A stretch of 64,000 bases of DNA from Proteles cristata cristata (Eukaryota; Chordata; Mammalia; Carnivora; Hyaenidae), in contig JAESUZ010004141.1 of NCBI GenBank assembly GCA_017311185.1, positions 1 through 64,000 on the forward strand. Direction: 5' to 3'. The notes under the pieces are model-generated. The model saw only the letters and a list, made by a program, of their open reading frames with translations, did not search any database and was not told the DNA's origin. Below, piece after piece: positions 1-11,420 of this stretch (the first letter of the stretch is position 1; each line of letters begins with the position of its first letter). The position numbers and the translations under genes are program-made.

Positions 1-344
1 GAAAAATTCCCTGGCATTGCATATTAAAATTTCAAATATACATCCCGTATGAATCAATAACCCTAGTTATAGAAACTATGCTGAAGAGATAAAAGCCTCA
101 GTATGTGAAAGTTCATGTGGATATTCAGTGCAGCATCAACAATAACCCTGAAATCTATAACCATAGATGTTGAATTATGGGAAATGACTTAATAAATTAT
201 GGTGTAGCCACATCATGGATTATTATACAGTTATTTTAAAAATAATTATATCTATACATAATTGCTTGAGATTTATTAAGTGCAAATAAAAATTTCAGAG
301 GAAAAAAAGCATGTGGTAAGATTCTATTTTTATTTTTAAAAACT

Positions 345-460
345 ATTCAATTATTCATTTATTCTTTCAATAGATGTTTATTAAGGCCCAGCTAGCTCTG
401 TGCCAGAGACTAGAGATGCAAGTGTAAAAAGCACATGATTGCTGCCTTTCCATATGCTAT
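345..460 (-). mobile_element. L2 3'-end fragment (antisense)
   Basis: The stretch reads as the reverse complement of an L2 3' end: an 'attcatttattc' start, then 'gtttattaaggccc', then 'ctgtgccagagactagagatg'. This is the well-known 'increasing age and size at last position' pattern of a decayed ancient LINE. No coding capacity is left. The family call is from memory of the consensus. Confidence 0.5.
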
Positions 461-699
461 GTTAGCATAGAAAACAGAGCAAGGAAATCTCAAGAAATCA
501 TAGAAAGAAGAGAGAGGAAAATAGAGTTTGTTCGTTTTTACATCCATACATTGCCTAAATTATTTCTTAGAGGCTGTATCACTTTTGCAATTAAACAAAA
601 AAATACACATACACATAAACAAAAAATAATCCTAATGAAATATTCAGAGAATCACCTAGGGGTTTATGTATGAGGAGATGCCACACAGTGGTCATGAAC

Positions 700-935
700 T
701 TGGCTTCGGAGTAGGATAGACCTGAGTGTGTTTCCAGCTCTACCACTGACTATCGGTGTAATCCTGATAAGTGATATGACTTTTCTGTGTCTCAGTCTCC
801 TTCCCAGTAGAACAGATGTCATAATAATACTCATCTTGAAAGGTCATCGGGAGGATTAATGACATGATGTTTGTAAAGCATTTAACACAGTGTCTGGCAC
901 ATAGTAGATATTTAACAAATGGTAGCTATGAAAAC
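700..935 (+). mobile_element. MIR SINE
   Basis: Consensus blocks appear in MIR order. 'ccagctctaccactgac' is the tRNA-related part. 'ctgtgtctcagtctccttcc' is the core. 'gaggattaatgacatgatg' follows, and the end reads 'cacagtgtctggcacatag'. This is an ancient mammal-wide SINE with substitutions throughout. Confidence 0.75.
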
Positions 936-1154
936 AATAAGGATTTTTATCTTAGTATTGTTTAACATTGCAATAAAAACTTAAATGTCCAACAATTGCT
1001 ATATGCATAGTGAACATTCTTATGATGGAAGATTCTGATGTCATTAAAATCACAATTGCAGAGATTTTTCATGAAATGAGAAAATATAATTTTGTAGTAA
1101 CCATGAACTTATATATTCACTATAATTCCCATTCTGAAAAAACATGTATTTGTG

Positions 1155-1158
<4 letters not shown>

Positions 1159-1197
<39 letters not shown>
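1159..1197. repeat. (GT)n microsatellite
   Basis: About nineteen uninterrupted GT units, ending in 'gtatgtatg'. Arrays this long and pure are usually polymorphic. An apparent ORF at 1010-1204 reads through it as alternating Val-Cys and is not a gene. Confidence 0.95.
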
Positions 1198-1200
<3 letters not shown>

Positions 1201-1589
1201 ATGAAAAAGCACTGGGAACTGGAAGGAAATGTCTAGAATATCAACAAGTTGTGTGAAGTGTTTGTAACTTCCCCTTGTCAGTTTTCCAAATGACAGGCAG
1301 AAAAATCTCTGAAAGTAAAAAAGGCTATGTGCTTGCCTCTAAGCTTTGAAGATGACAAAGTGTGGGTTCAATTTCCATTCTCCTTCATTTGGTTGAAGAG
1401 AAGAATCCCACATGATCAAGAGAATTGATGCCCTGTTAAATTGGGAACAAAAGCAGACTGAATATCTGAAGTCAGAGGCCATCTCCTGCTGGGGTAGGGG
1501 ATACCCAGAGGGGTCTACATGAGAAGGTGGAGATTCTGGTTTAGGAATCAGAACTTTAAAGCTAGAAAGGAATCCAGAGATCATCAAAT

Positions 1590-1725
1590 TCTTTGCTTCT
1601 CAGATTGTGGTCTGTGGATCACTCCAGAACTTGTGAGATACAAAACCTCCCCAGATCTCCTAAATCAGATTCTGCATTTCAGCAAGATTCCCAGGTGATT
1701 CTTTTGCACATGGTAGTAAGGAATG
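1590..1725. mobile_element. MER5-like DNA transposon remnant
   Basis: The blocks 'gatctcctaaatcagattct' and 'gattcccaggtgattcttttgcaca' match the internal part of MER5/Charlie-type hAT MITEs. Terminal repeats are not clearly preserved, so the family call is tentative. Confidence 0.45.
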
Positions 1726-3045
1726 AATGACATTCCCTTGAAGCTTTTAAGAGGTGGGATGATATGTTCAAGGTCACAAATGGGGATTTTCGTGTCAGAG
1801 GCAGAAACACATCTCTGGACTCCTATTCCATTGTTTTCTCATCTTGCTGCCCCTCGCCTCGTAATCCCTCTGTTCATTCTATATGATACACATCATCCAA
1901 TCCCTCCTCCCCAGCTCTTTTCTTATTTTAGTTATTTTTAGAGGTATGGCGTTTTATTATTGAGTCTATAGTACATGGAGACAAACTATTCTTGCTGTAT
2001 GGCAATGGTGAGTTCAAGGTCAACTTCAGTGCCTGCATTATTGACATTGCCTGATCTAAGTCCTCAGGAGCTTTTTAAATGTCCACTGAGATTAGTCCTT
2101 AGTTCCCTATAAGTTTGCTGTCACCAGATCCAAGTGAAAGCATGGTCCAAAGGACAACTGAAAGTCTCCGAATTTCTGACTACAGTCTCAACACAAATGT
2201 CTTCCCCATCCTGCCCTTGCCTTCCTTCTATGTTCTACCTTGGTTCTGCTCCCATTCTCTCTCACTTTCATCAAAGGCTTAATTATGCTCCTGGATTTTG
2301 ATCACGGACTTATTCAATGTTTAACTGTATGTCCTTTGACTGATGGTTTCTCAGTAATGAGGTTCATTCAGAAGAAGAATAGCAGGTCACGCATGAGTGT
2401 AATTTGGAAGAGCTTGACATCAGCCATTTCATCTCTGACAGGGTTAATCACTGCTTTGGTTTTTCAAGCCCTGGACCTGCTGGACTGTGCCTGCCCAGGT
2501 CAGCTGAGGTGCCCCAAATTAATTTTAAAGACATACGGTGGCTTGGAGTTCACTGAGTTATCAGCTCACAATATTAAAAAAAATGACTCATCTGATTTCC
2601 CCTCAAATTATAGCCATTATGAAATGGGTAGAAAATAATGCACCATTGTACTAGAATTAGAGATTGCTGCATTTACAGGGCTAGGCAGATTCTTAGAATC
2701 TACCTTTTTGAAGACAACATACAGAACATGCTGGAAGAATTGCTAAGTATTGAGTTAATCCTATTTAGGAAAGGTTTATCAGGTATCTCTTCTGTAGAAT
2801 ATATCATTTTAGATGTTTTTGGTGATGAGGGGTGGGGGGGAAATGTCCAGAAATGGCTCCTTGATGGAGTTACAGTGTTAGTAAGGTAGAGAGAAATAAG
2901 CAACATCTATCATTCCAGGCAGAATATCAGAATCATAAGAGAAACCTACATTCTGGGGGGGGTTTGCACAGAACACTGTAGGGGATCAGAAAAGGCCAGC
3001 AGCTGTGGCATTTGAGATGGGCTCTTAAGTATAGAATTTTAAAAA
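1726..3045. other. Unassigned sequence
   Basis: About 1.3 kb of average composition with no long ORF, no CpG cluster and no repeat I can name. A frame at 2240-2638 is open for 132 codons, but it lacks a promoter or splice context and matches no family I know. Confidence 0.5.
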
Positions 3046-3049
3046 CCTT

Positions 3050-3480
3050 TCTATTTCATTTATAAACTTAAAAATTACAAGTATAGCATGTGGGTTTTCT
3101 AATAAGTCATTTCAGATGTATATAAAGAAAACTGTCTCCCCTTTTTACTCCCTAATTCCCCTTCCCCTGCCCCCAAAATAATCAGTGTTCACAGTTTGGT
3201 ACATCCCTACCCATCTACACATTTGTAGCTGACTAAAACGTTGCTTTGTAGTTTTTGTTTTGTTTTGTTTTACAAAATAGGATATTATATACATTATTCT
3301 GCAATGTCTTTTAATTTGATAAAACCCTGGACATTTTCTCAGCTTAATGCATGTTGATCCAATTCATTCATTTTAATAGATGCACAGTGTTTTATACATG
3401 GATTGTTTCAGAATTTGATTCACCATTCCATAGCAGTAGACCTTCAGGTTGTTTCTAGAGTTTTGTTATTTCACAGTGGA
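3050..3480 (-). mobile_element. Old LINE-1 3' UTR fragment (antisense)
   Basis: On the plus strand the order is 'aaattacaagtatagcatg', 'aaaataggatattatatac', 'cattttaatagatgcacagtg' and 'cttcaggttgtttctag'. This is the antisense of an old L1M-type 3' UTR. A short (GTTTT)n stretch lies inside at about 3253-3273. There is no ORF. Confidence 0.55.
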
Positions 3481-4500
3481 TCAAATATTGACAGGAAGAG
3501 ATGGAATCAAGGAGTCAAAAAGGCCAGAAATATATCTTTGGGCATTCATGGGCCAAGAATTTCTCACCAAAGTCATTGCATTGGTAGCGGCTGTACTAAT
3601 AGGAATCTTTCTGGTCCTCTCTGGTTCTGGCTCTTCTCTTATCACTGACAATACTCACAGGCCTTGCTGTTTCATGCTATAGCAGGCTTCCAATCATTTC
3701 CTCCTTTCATCATGCCTTCCCTGTTCTTAGCCTTTCTTAGAATGCAGAGATCTGTGAGGCAAGTCATTTGCCTGGGCAGTCATCCCTGATGGGATTATAA
3801 TGACCATGTGATTCAGGCAGGCTAATCAGATTCTGTCTTCTGAATATTTACAAATAGGACCTAGAGGCTCAGTGAGGGCCAGTGAGATGCTTGAACTGAG
3901 AAGTGATGGACAGCTGAGGTGGGAGATTGTATATGAGCCAAGTACTTGCCCAAATAGAGAAGGTCAAATGCATGGAGAGGGCAAAGGATGAAGGAGATGC
4001 GTCGAGCGAGTGAGCAGAAGGGAGCGGGAGAGAGAGAGACTGATCTTCAGTTCCTGGTCCCAGCCCCTTTTGAGGCCTGATCACACTTTCTGACTTTGGA
4101 TTCCCTGAGACACCTGTGTCTCCTTCTAATTTCCTTTTGTCTGGACAAGATGGAGTGAGGGTGATTTTTTTTTTTAATTTGCAACCAAGTGATTGTTAAC
4201 TAAGTCTTTGGCCAAGAGTGGGGTTAAGAGAAAGATATTCTTTTCCACCAAATTGAGGCAAGCCAGAGAGCATAGCGATCTCCCTGGGAGGTATTATAAC
4301 CTACTTTCTCTCTGTATAGAAGGAGGTATGAATGGTGTGAGATATTAATACAGGATATTATGTGATGATTAGTAGTAAAAGTTTTCAAGAAATAAAATAC
4401 TTTGGGAAAAAAACTCAAAATGCTTCATTCAGTGAAATTAGCTGAGGTTGTTCCTTTAGTAGGAAGTGAGCTATAAGAACCAGGGCTCCCAGCCAGTTGT
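3481..4500. other. Unassigned sequence
   Basis: No repeat, RNA or gene is recognised. There is an 11-base T run near 4165, and scattered short frames have no supporting context. Confidence 0.5.
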
Positions 4501-4504
4501 CATG

Positions 4505-4690
4505 GAGAGCATCAGGGCTGACTGGCTTGGGTTCTGCCACAGCCTTGTTGTGTGACATTGGAAACTAGAACCTCATTTTCTCTTCTGCAGATGTTAAACA
4601 TAATGTTTTTCAGGGGATTAAATGAAATAATGGACATAACGTCTGACATACCTGGCATGTGATAAGCACTCCACAGTATTCGGTCCATCC
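4505..4690 (+). mobile_element. MIR SINE
   Basis: Ordered MIR blocks: 'ttgtgtgacattgg', 'cctcattttctcttctgcag', 'attaaatgaaataatggaca' and 'acctggcatgtgataagcac'. The copy is strongly diverged. Confidence 0.65.
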
Positions 4691-5825
4691 ATCTCTCTCT
4701 CCTCTTCACATCCCTAGCTCTTCCTCTCACCACTACATAGGAATCCAAATTCCTTTGATCCCCATCTTCTCTAAGGTTGACTCTTCTCCACCCTCCTTCT
4801 GGTGTCCATGGAGCAAGTCTGGAGAGAAGCCCACAAGAGACCATGGTGCCCTAGCAGGATTGAAAGATACTACTGGAAAGTGACAGGGTCCTGAAGGGGT
4901 GTGGAGGGAGAGGAAGGGCTATGTGTGCACCAGAAATCCTTGTGCCTATGGCTGAATTCGAAGCTGTCACATAAAACAAGTTAAAACCAACCCCTGAGTT
5001 CTTTCATTACTACAGAGATCAGCTCCACCAAATGATTATAGTGCCAGGTGTTTAGAGACAGCCATAGATAATGTCATAGAGTTGCTGTCTGGGCTCTTTG
5101 TTCATTAGCTAATGGCTGTTCCCAAAGCAGTGTTCTAAAGTGACAGCTAGAGTTACTTATAATTTAATGCTGATTAATATGACCATATGTTGGAATCATA
5201 TAAATATATTATGAAGATTGACCAGTCTTCTCTTTGAAGAGCTTACAAACTAGAATGAGTATATAAAAACATATACATACATATACTTGAAGGAAAATAA
5301 AGGAAAGCAATTTTTAAAATTAGGCCATGAATAAAATTTCTGACTAGTATTAAATAATTATGAGGTTCTTAGCATCACTGGTCTCTGTGCAGAACAAATG
5401 AAGGACTTTATTTTCCCCAAGAATTTCCATTCTAAAAAGAACAAACAGAAATCTGGAAGGACATATCTGGAAGAAATGTCTAGATCTGTCTAGGCAGGAA
5501 GACATGAGAACCCTTGACCACTCATGTGTCCTGTCACCCTTTGATGACATGATTGATTGACTGGCATTGATTCTTTTATTAATGCACACAGCAGTGTTGC
5601 ATACCCTCTGTTATCAGAAAGACTAAGAAGTTAGAAGGCTTCTTTCCCAATAGGATCTCTCAGGCTGACGGGGAAGACAAACACATGGGCAGATAAATTA
5701 CACTAAAATTCTGAATAATCATAGAACTGTCACTGTGCTCTGAGTGAACCTGTAAGGCAGAGCTGTTCAGTCTGTCAGGGGGGTTGGGTGACTTGAGAGC
5801 TAATCATATCATGTTACGTGTCAGG
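4691..5825. other. Mostly unassigned; possible L2 antisense at about 5590-5700
   Basis: Most of this is unique-looking. The part around 5590-5700, with 'ctctcaggctgacggggaag' and nearby bases, resembles the antisense L2 3' pattern, but weakly. There is no gene evidence. Confidence 0.35.
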
Positions 5826-5930
5826 AATTGCATACAGACGTGTGCATGTGTACATGTTTATGTATATGTGTACATAATACATGTGATACACACACATATA
5901 TGCATGAACATGCCCAACATATGTGATGAT
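5826..5930. repeat. Alternating purine-pyrimidine low-complexity tract
   Basis: A run rich in TG, CA and TA steps, such as 'tgtgcatgtgtacatg' and 'gatacacacacatatatgc'. It is degenerate rather than a clean microsatellite. Confidence 0.6.
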
Positions 5931-6293
5931 GATGCCTTTTTCTCTGCCCCCTAATGCATGTACTGATACACATGAGAAATAGGATCCTTTGAAGGGGAGA
6001 AATGGAAATAAAAACCTCAAGTACATCTACAATTGAGGTTCGGACACAGATTATCTGGGAAACCACATTCTTGAGTGGGTGGATTCTCCTAGAAACTAAA
6101 TCTAAGAGCAGTAATAGGATCCTGGAGAGAGGAGCCACGAGAAAGAAAGGAGCAAGACATGACCAGTCAGACTCCGTGATAACCTTGAGGGTTGGAGGAG
6201 AAAGGTGGTTCCAAGGTGGCTTCCTGAAAATGTGTCCCAGTCTGGTTATTCTGGAGACATGTGGGCACACTGGGGAGAGAAAAGGCATGTCTG

Positions 6294-6498
6294 TGGTGCC
6301 TGGGTGGCTCAGTCAGTTAAGCATCCGACTTCAGCTCAGGTCATGATCTCACGGTTTGTGAGTGTGAGCCCCACATCAGGCTCTGTGCTGACAGCTCAGA
6401 GCCTGAGGCCTGCTTTGGATTCTGTGTCTCCTTCTCTCTCTACCCCACCCCTGCTCACACTCTGTGTGTCTCTCTCAAAAATAAACATTAAAAAAAAG
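6294..6498 (+). mobile_element. CanSINE (felid type)
   Basis: Full-length element. Its tRNA-derived head begins 'tgcctgggtggctcagtcag', its box B-like part reads 'gagccccacatcaggctctg', and a CT-rich section and 'aataaacatta' tail follow. Frames at 6002-6346 and 6205-6528 run through it and are not genes. A clear target duplication is not evident. Confidence 0.9.
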
Positions 6499-6620
6499 AT
6501 GTGTGGACAGAACACGCTGTGCTACTGAATTCTTAACACTTTGAAACTCAAGTGACCATGCTTTAGGGCCCTGTTAATTTCTTGTGACAGAGGGGGAGAG
6601 CTTTCTGCTTCTCCCTTCAT

Positions 6621-6622
<2 letters not shown>

Positions 6623-6678
<56 letters not shown>
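6623..6678. repeat. (CA)n microsatellite
   Basis: About 28 uninterrupted CA units, the longest pure dinucleotide array in the window. It is likely polymorphic. The minus-strand frame reading Val-Cys repeats through it is spurious. Confidence 0.95.
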
Positions 6679-6682
<4 letters not shown>

Positions 6683-6743
6683 CTGTTATTAAACCATAAA
6701 GTAAGAACATTGATGTCCAGGAAAGATCAGCAAAAAGTTTCAT

Positions 6744-6779
6744 TCTCTGACTCCTTTTTTTTTTTTCTCTGACTCCTTT
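6744..6779. repeat. T run flanked by direct repeats
   Basis: The phrase 'ttctctgactccttt' occurs at 6744-6758 and again at 6765-6779, with nothing but Ts between. It looks like a target duplication around a bare poly(A) insertion on the minus strand, or a slippage duplication. Confidence 0.7.
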
Positions 6780-6793
6780 AAAATGCAACATTT

Positions 6794-7001
6794 GGGGCAC
6801 CTGAGTGGCTCAGTTGGTTAAATGTCCAACTTCGGCTCAGGTCATGATCTCACAGGTAGTGAGTTCAAGCCCCACATTGGGCTCTGTGCTGATAGCTCAG
6901 AACCCACAGTGTGCTTTGGATTCTGTGTCTCTGTCTCTCTCTGCCCCTCCCCCACTTGCTCTCTGTTTCTCAGAAATAAATAAACATTAAAAATTTTTTT
7001 T
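6794..7001 (+). mobile_element. CanSINE with exact target duplication
   Basis: Full-length copy starting 'ggggcacctgagtggctcag' and ending 'aaataaataaacattaaaaa' plus Ts. It is flanked by the 12-bp direct repeat 'aaatgcaacatt' at 6781-6792 and 7002-7013, the signature of L1-driven retroposition. Confidence 0.95.
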
Positions 7002-7029
7002 AAATGCAACATTCCCTACTGCATCCTAC

Positions 7030-7115
7030 TAAAGCTTCCTTTATTCAACCATTCAACACAACCAGATAAATGTGTCTCAAGTTCCTATTATGTGCCAGTG
7101 ACACTCAGCATTCTC
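7030..7115 (-). mobile_element. Possible L2 3'-end fragment (antisense)
   Basis: 'ttcctattatgtgccagtgacactcagc' resembles the antisense L2 terminal pattern (increased distance, 'ctactatgtgccaggcactg'). The match is short and old. Confidence 0.35.
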
Positions 7116-7389
7116 AAAACACATCTGTTGGCCACTTTCCTTGGTGTAAGCCAAGGGCCCTTCTGAACCGAAGAACACTTGGAGGTTAGAACAGCACCGT
7201 TGGGCTCCTTCCTCATTAAATGAGATGGAAGCAGGCTTGGAATGGGGAAGAAAATGATTTCTGTGGAGAAAGATCTGGAATCATTGTACATGGCATGAGC
7301 CACCAGATGAGAACCACTCCTTCTCATGCAACTGGGCCAGTAAGAGATGGACCAGGCAGAAATGGGGAACTGAGGAAAGGAGTGTAGAC

Positions 7390-7545
7390 AGCTGGTATAG
7401 TACAGTGGTTCAATACCACACTTCTGATATCAGATAACCTGGATCTGAGTTCCAGCCCTACCACTTACCTTGGGCTGGTGACTTGACTTAGTGCTGTCAC
7501 TGTTCCCTCATCTCTAAAGTGGGGATATCAGTTGTTGTACTTGAA
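7390..7545 (+). mobile_element. MIR SINE
   Basis: Blocks in order: 'tagtacagtggttcaatacc', 'gagttccagccctaccactt', 'ctcatctctaaagtgggga'. The 5' tRNA-like half is better kept than the 3' half, and the next SINE starts almost at once downstream. Confidence 0.7.
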
Positions 7546-7552
7546 GTGTTTT

Positions 7553-7740
7553 ATTTTTTTATTTAAGTTTATTTATTTGAGAGGGGGAGGGGCACAGAGG
7601 GAGGAAGTGAGAATCCCAAGCAGGCTCTGTTCTGTCAGCACAGAGTTCGATGTAGGGCTTGATCTCACAAACTATGAGATCATGACCTGAGCTGAGATCA
7701 AGAGTTGGACGCTTCACTGACTGAGCCACCAAGATGCCTC
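7553..7740 (-). mobile_element. CanSINE (antisense)
   Basis: The T-rich tail 'tttatttaagtttatttatt' lies at the left and the head 'actgactgagccacc' at the right, so the element points left. The internal box B region reads 'gatctcacaaactatgagatc'. The copy is moderately diverged. Confidence 0.88.
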
Positions 7741-7844
7741 TGATTTAATCATTCTTCACATTCTGCCAGAGTTGTTGCTTCCTTGCGCCCAGTCTCCTTC
7801 CTTCCCCTCCTCTCCTCTTGAACAAGTTTAAAAGTGAAGTTGCC

Positions 7845-8057
7845 AGGTGCCTGGGCAGCTTAGTAGGTGAAGCGTCCAACTTTGGCTCAGGTCATGATTT
7901 TGAGGTTCATGAGTACAAGTCCTGAGTCGGGCTCTGTACTGACAGCTCAGAGCCTGGAGCCTGCTTCAGATTCCGTGTCTTGCTCTCTCTCTGCCCCTCC
8001 CCTGCTTGTACTCTGTCTCTCTCAAAAATAACTAAAACCTTAAAATTTTTTTTAAAA
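7845..8057 (+). mobile_element. CanSINE with target duplication
   Basis: Starts 'aggtgcctgggcagcttag' and ends in 'taaaattttttttaaaa'. Flanking repeats 'aaagtgaagttgc' (7831-7843) and 'aaagtgaaattgc' (8058-8070) differ at one base, so it is a recognisable but not very recent insertion. Confidence 0.92.
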
Positions 8058-8194
8058 AAAGTGAAATTGCAAAGAACATGACTCTTAACTACCAGATAAT
8101 TGGCCATGTATTTCCTAAGAATAAGGACATTTTCCTCCTAATCATGGCACGATTATTGCACCTAAGGAAATTAACAGTACTTCTCTGATATCCA

Positions 8195-8640
8195 GTCATG
8201 TTTATATTTTCCCAGTAGTCCAAAAATATGTTTTATAGCTATTGATTTTCCAACCAGGATCCAATCAAGGTTCATAAATTATATTTAGCTGTTGCAAGAT
8301 CTTAGTCTCTTTTAATATATAATTTTTTTTTCTTTCTTTAATGAGATTCATTTTTTTGGAGTCCGGTCAGTTTTCTTATTAGACTATTCCACACTCTGGA
8401 TTTTTCTAATTGCTTCCTATGTGTCATTTAATCTCTTCTTGTATCTCCTGTATTTCCTATGATTGAAGGACCCTCTGGAGACTCGGTTGGATTCAGAGCA
8501 ATCCTTTCCAACAAGAACACTTCGTAAGTGCTCTTTTGTGTTTCGTGTCGTGAGCCGCCAGCAAGCACATGCTGCCAGGCTGCCTTCGTCTAAGTGACAC
8601 CACGCCAGATTCGAGTAGTGGCTACCCGTTCACTCCTTTA
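8195..8640 (-). mobile_element. Old LINE-1 3' UTR fragment (antisense)
   Basis: 'accaggatccaatcaagg', 'ttagctgttgcaagatctta' and 'gtctcttttaatat' follow the antisense order of an old L1ME-type 3' UTR. The right border is uncertain. Confidence 0.5.
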
Positions 8641-10613
8641 TTAGGACTACTGTCCTTTTTGTAATTAGTTAATCAGAATGTGGATTGGTATTTGGTCCTG
8701 GCCAAATCGTCCACTCCCTTGCACTCTGTGACCCCTTGGGGTCCATGGTCTTTACCTGAAACAGTTATCATTGTAAGGATGGAAGATGGCAATTTCCTAT
8801 TTCCGTGATTCATTCCACTTTTGTTTAGCCGGCATTCTTCTGCAAAGGAGGGCTCGCCTCCCTGTCCCATGATCCTCCTTCTCTCTCTTGGTGTTGACAA
8901 CTACTATGGTTGGAGGGTTTTTGGGTTTTTGGTCTTTTGTTTTGTTTTCTGTTTTGTTTTAATTTGATTTGTCCAATGTAGGCCTCTTAGGCTGGTTTTT
9001 TAATATTTTTGTCATAGACTCCTTAGTCTCTGAGCACTTCCTTGCTCACAGGTACAACAGGATTTCATAGGCCACCTATGTGCTTTTACTTCCCAGGGCC
9101 TGGTCTCAGTATTTTTGTTTTGTTGTGTTGTATTGTGTTTTGTTGTGGTGGTGGTTGTTTTATTCTTTCTCTCTCATTTTTCTTTTTTTTGTTCTGTTTT
9201 TTTTGGGGTTTTTTTTAAAGTGAGATCTGAGTCTTTTTAGTAGAAAATGATATTTAGAATCTGAGATCCAGGGACTAGGTTTGCTCTTTGCTACTGACAA
9301 GAAAGCACCTTTTAAAAATAAAATCTTATTCCAAAACCCAAAATATAAAACATAAAGATGTGTGGCTTTAGGTTTGGAATTGTGAGGCCTATCCCTAGAT
9401 GTCCTGCAGAGAAAGGGTGACCAGAAAGGAACAGTTTCTGCCTCTTAACCCTTTAAACTTTTTCTGGGAAAGATATCAATGTGCCACAACCTAAAAGTTA
9501 ACGTTCCATTATTGCGCTCCGGGGATCAGAGAACGTTTGCTTTCATCCCAGATAGAAAGCACTTATTGTCATCATAATTGAAGAATGCCAACCTGAACAG
9601 AAGAAAGATTTCAATTAAGAGGTTTCTGTACCTGGAAAATTCTTCTGAATTTGAACAAGTCAAAGACATCAACCATCCAATTTTCCTTTGTTTTATTATT
9701 GATTTTTTTTCCTCTCTCTGGTCAAGGGAGGTGTTGGTGTTCACACACAGAAAAAAGAGCTCCATATTGATTTTTATGCACAAATTATCTTTTTTCACCA
9801 AGATACAAAAGAGAATATATTGTAAGAGTGAGAAGAATGTTGTTCTATTCCTGATAATTAGGTCTCCTTAAATGTAAGAAATTATACCTTGTTCTCTTGT
9901 GATGAGAAGCAGGGCACCAGGACTCCCATTATTGCTTTACTTAGAAGCACTGAGACATATGAATGGCCTTTTTATTAGTGACAATTAAGCTGTGAAGCTT
10001 TTATGGAGAAAGAGAAAGGCAGAAGAGTACAAACGGTGTAGAAATGGTTTCCTCTGCACCGTTGATGTTCTAAAAAGTGCTCAGGGCCATTGTGGGGAGA
10101 GCTGTTTGATATTTTTAAGGCTGTTTGAAATACATGGGCTTATCTTATCTTGAAGGAGTGGAGGACTAGCCAGGGGCTAAGGCTGTGATTGGTAAAGAGT
10201 TGGCAGTCACTCCTGTTAGCCAGGATGGGGGGGATGTTTGATCATTTCCGGAGTTAGACAATGCTCACGTTTTGTCTGTGCTCAGACATAGTTTTGAAGT
10301 GGTCTTGTTTTTTCTCTTGATCCATCCTGGTCGCAGGTGTTGTGACCTGGTGGCATCTGATGTTGACATTGTGTGAAATGATTTCTCTTCAACAGAACGG
10401 CCTCACTGTGGGGATCAGGCAAGTCTGGATGTCAGGGGCTGGGGGACGATGCTTCTCCCTCGCCGGGCAGCGCCAGCTCACACTGGACGCATCCTAGCCC
10501 GTGCAGGACTCAATTGTCTCCGGCTGCAGCACTCATGGCTCTAGAGCCCGTACAGTGGATATAGACGTAGATGAATCCAATGGCTGCTTCCTACTTCTCT
10601 CTTTTTCTGCTTG
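8641..10613. other. Mostly unassigned; T-rich tract at about 9110-9230
   Basis: Nearly 2 kb without a repeat or gene I recognise. There are TTTTG-rich patches at about 8935-8960 and 9115-9155, and long T runs near 9180-9218. A pair of opposed frames at 9526-9871 has no supporting features. Confidence 0.5.
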
Positions 10614-10651
10614 TTTTTTTTTTTTAATTTTTAATGTTTTTATTTATTTCT

Positions 10652-10682
<31 letters not shown>

Positions 10683-10852
10683 CATGAGCAGGGGAGGGTC
10701 AGAGAGAGTCGGAAATACAGAATCTGAAGCAGGCTCCAGTCTCTGAGCTAGCTGTCAGCACAGAGACTAAAGCGGGGCTCAAACCCATGAACTGTGGGAT
10801 CATGACCTAAGCCAAAGTCAGACGCTTAACTGACTGAGCCACCCAGGCGCCC
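10614..10852 (-). mobile_element. CanSINE (antisense) with (GA)n expansion
   Basis: The full-length inverted copy ends at 'gagccacccaggcgccc'. The exact direct repeat 'tttttctgctt' lies at 10602-10612 and 10854-10864. The normally short CT-rich section has grown to a pure (GA)n run at about 10652-10679. Confidence 0.93.
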
Positions 10853-11234
10853 TTTTTTCTGCTTCTTTGTATATGAGCCAAATATAACCATTCCTCGTTG
10901 CTCATCTTTATGTGTCCTCAGATGAAGTGAGCATTAGATATTGACTAGGGTCTCAGAATCCTAACTCTACACCCCCTGGTGAGAGAATAGGATTCATCTA
11001 CTTAGGTCAGGGGACCACTTCTGTGGTCAGTGGCCTTTGAATAGGAGGGAGGATTGTGGAAGAGAAGTATCATCCCCCAGGTCCACTCTGTAAAGGAAAT
11101 CAATCCTTAGAGAAGGGGGTCATATGCTAGGCATTGTCTAACACAGGGCCAACTTACCCAGTTTCCATGTTCAGGACCTCAACAATAGGGTAGGATAATC
11201 ATGAAGCTAAAGCCTTGCATGACCTCTGTCTGTG
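10853..11234. other. Unassigned sequence
   Basis: Short unique-looking stretch between a SINE and a MIR. Nothing is recognised. Confidence 0.4.
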
Positions 11235-11420
11235 CTTTCCAGAGGCGAAGCCTTTCCATCATTGTTGTTAACCCTTCCAACTACCCTGTGAAATGAATAT
11301 GATTTATTTCCACTTAAAAAGGAACACAGTGAGAGTGAGAGGGAATACAGTGATTGTCCCAGGCCTATACACACTGTAACCCTAGAATTGAAACTAGAGC
11401 CCAGACTTCATGTTTGCCAA
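11235..11420 (-). mobile_element. MIR SINE (antisense)
   Basis: The antisense MIR order is visible: 'ttaacccttccaactaccctgtgaa', 'agtgattgtcccaggc' and 'ctagaattgaaactagagccc'. The copy is diverged. Confidence 0.6.

Noticed and set aside
2240..2638. 132-codon plus-strand frame
   Set aside because: No recognisable domain, no promoter or splice context, and no similarity to a family I know.
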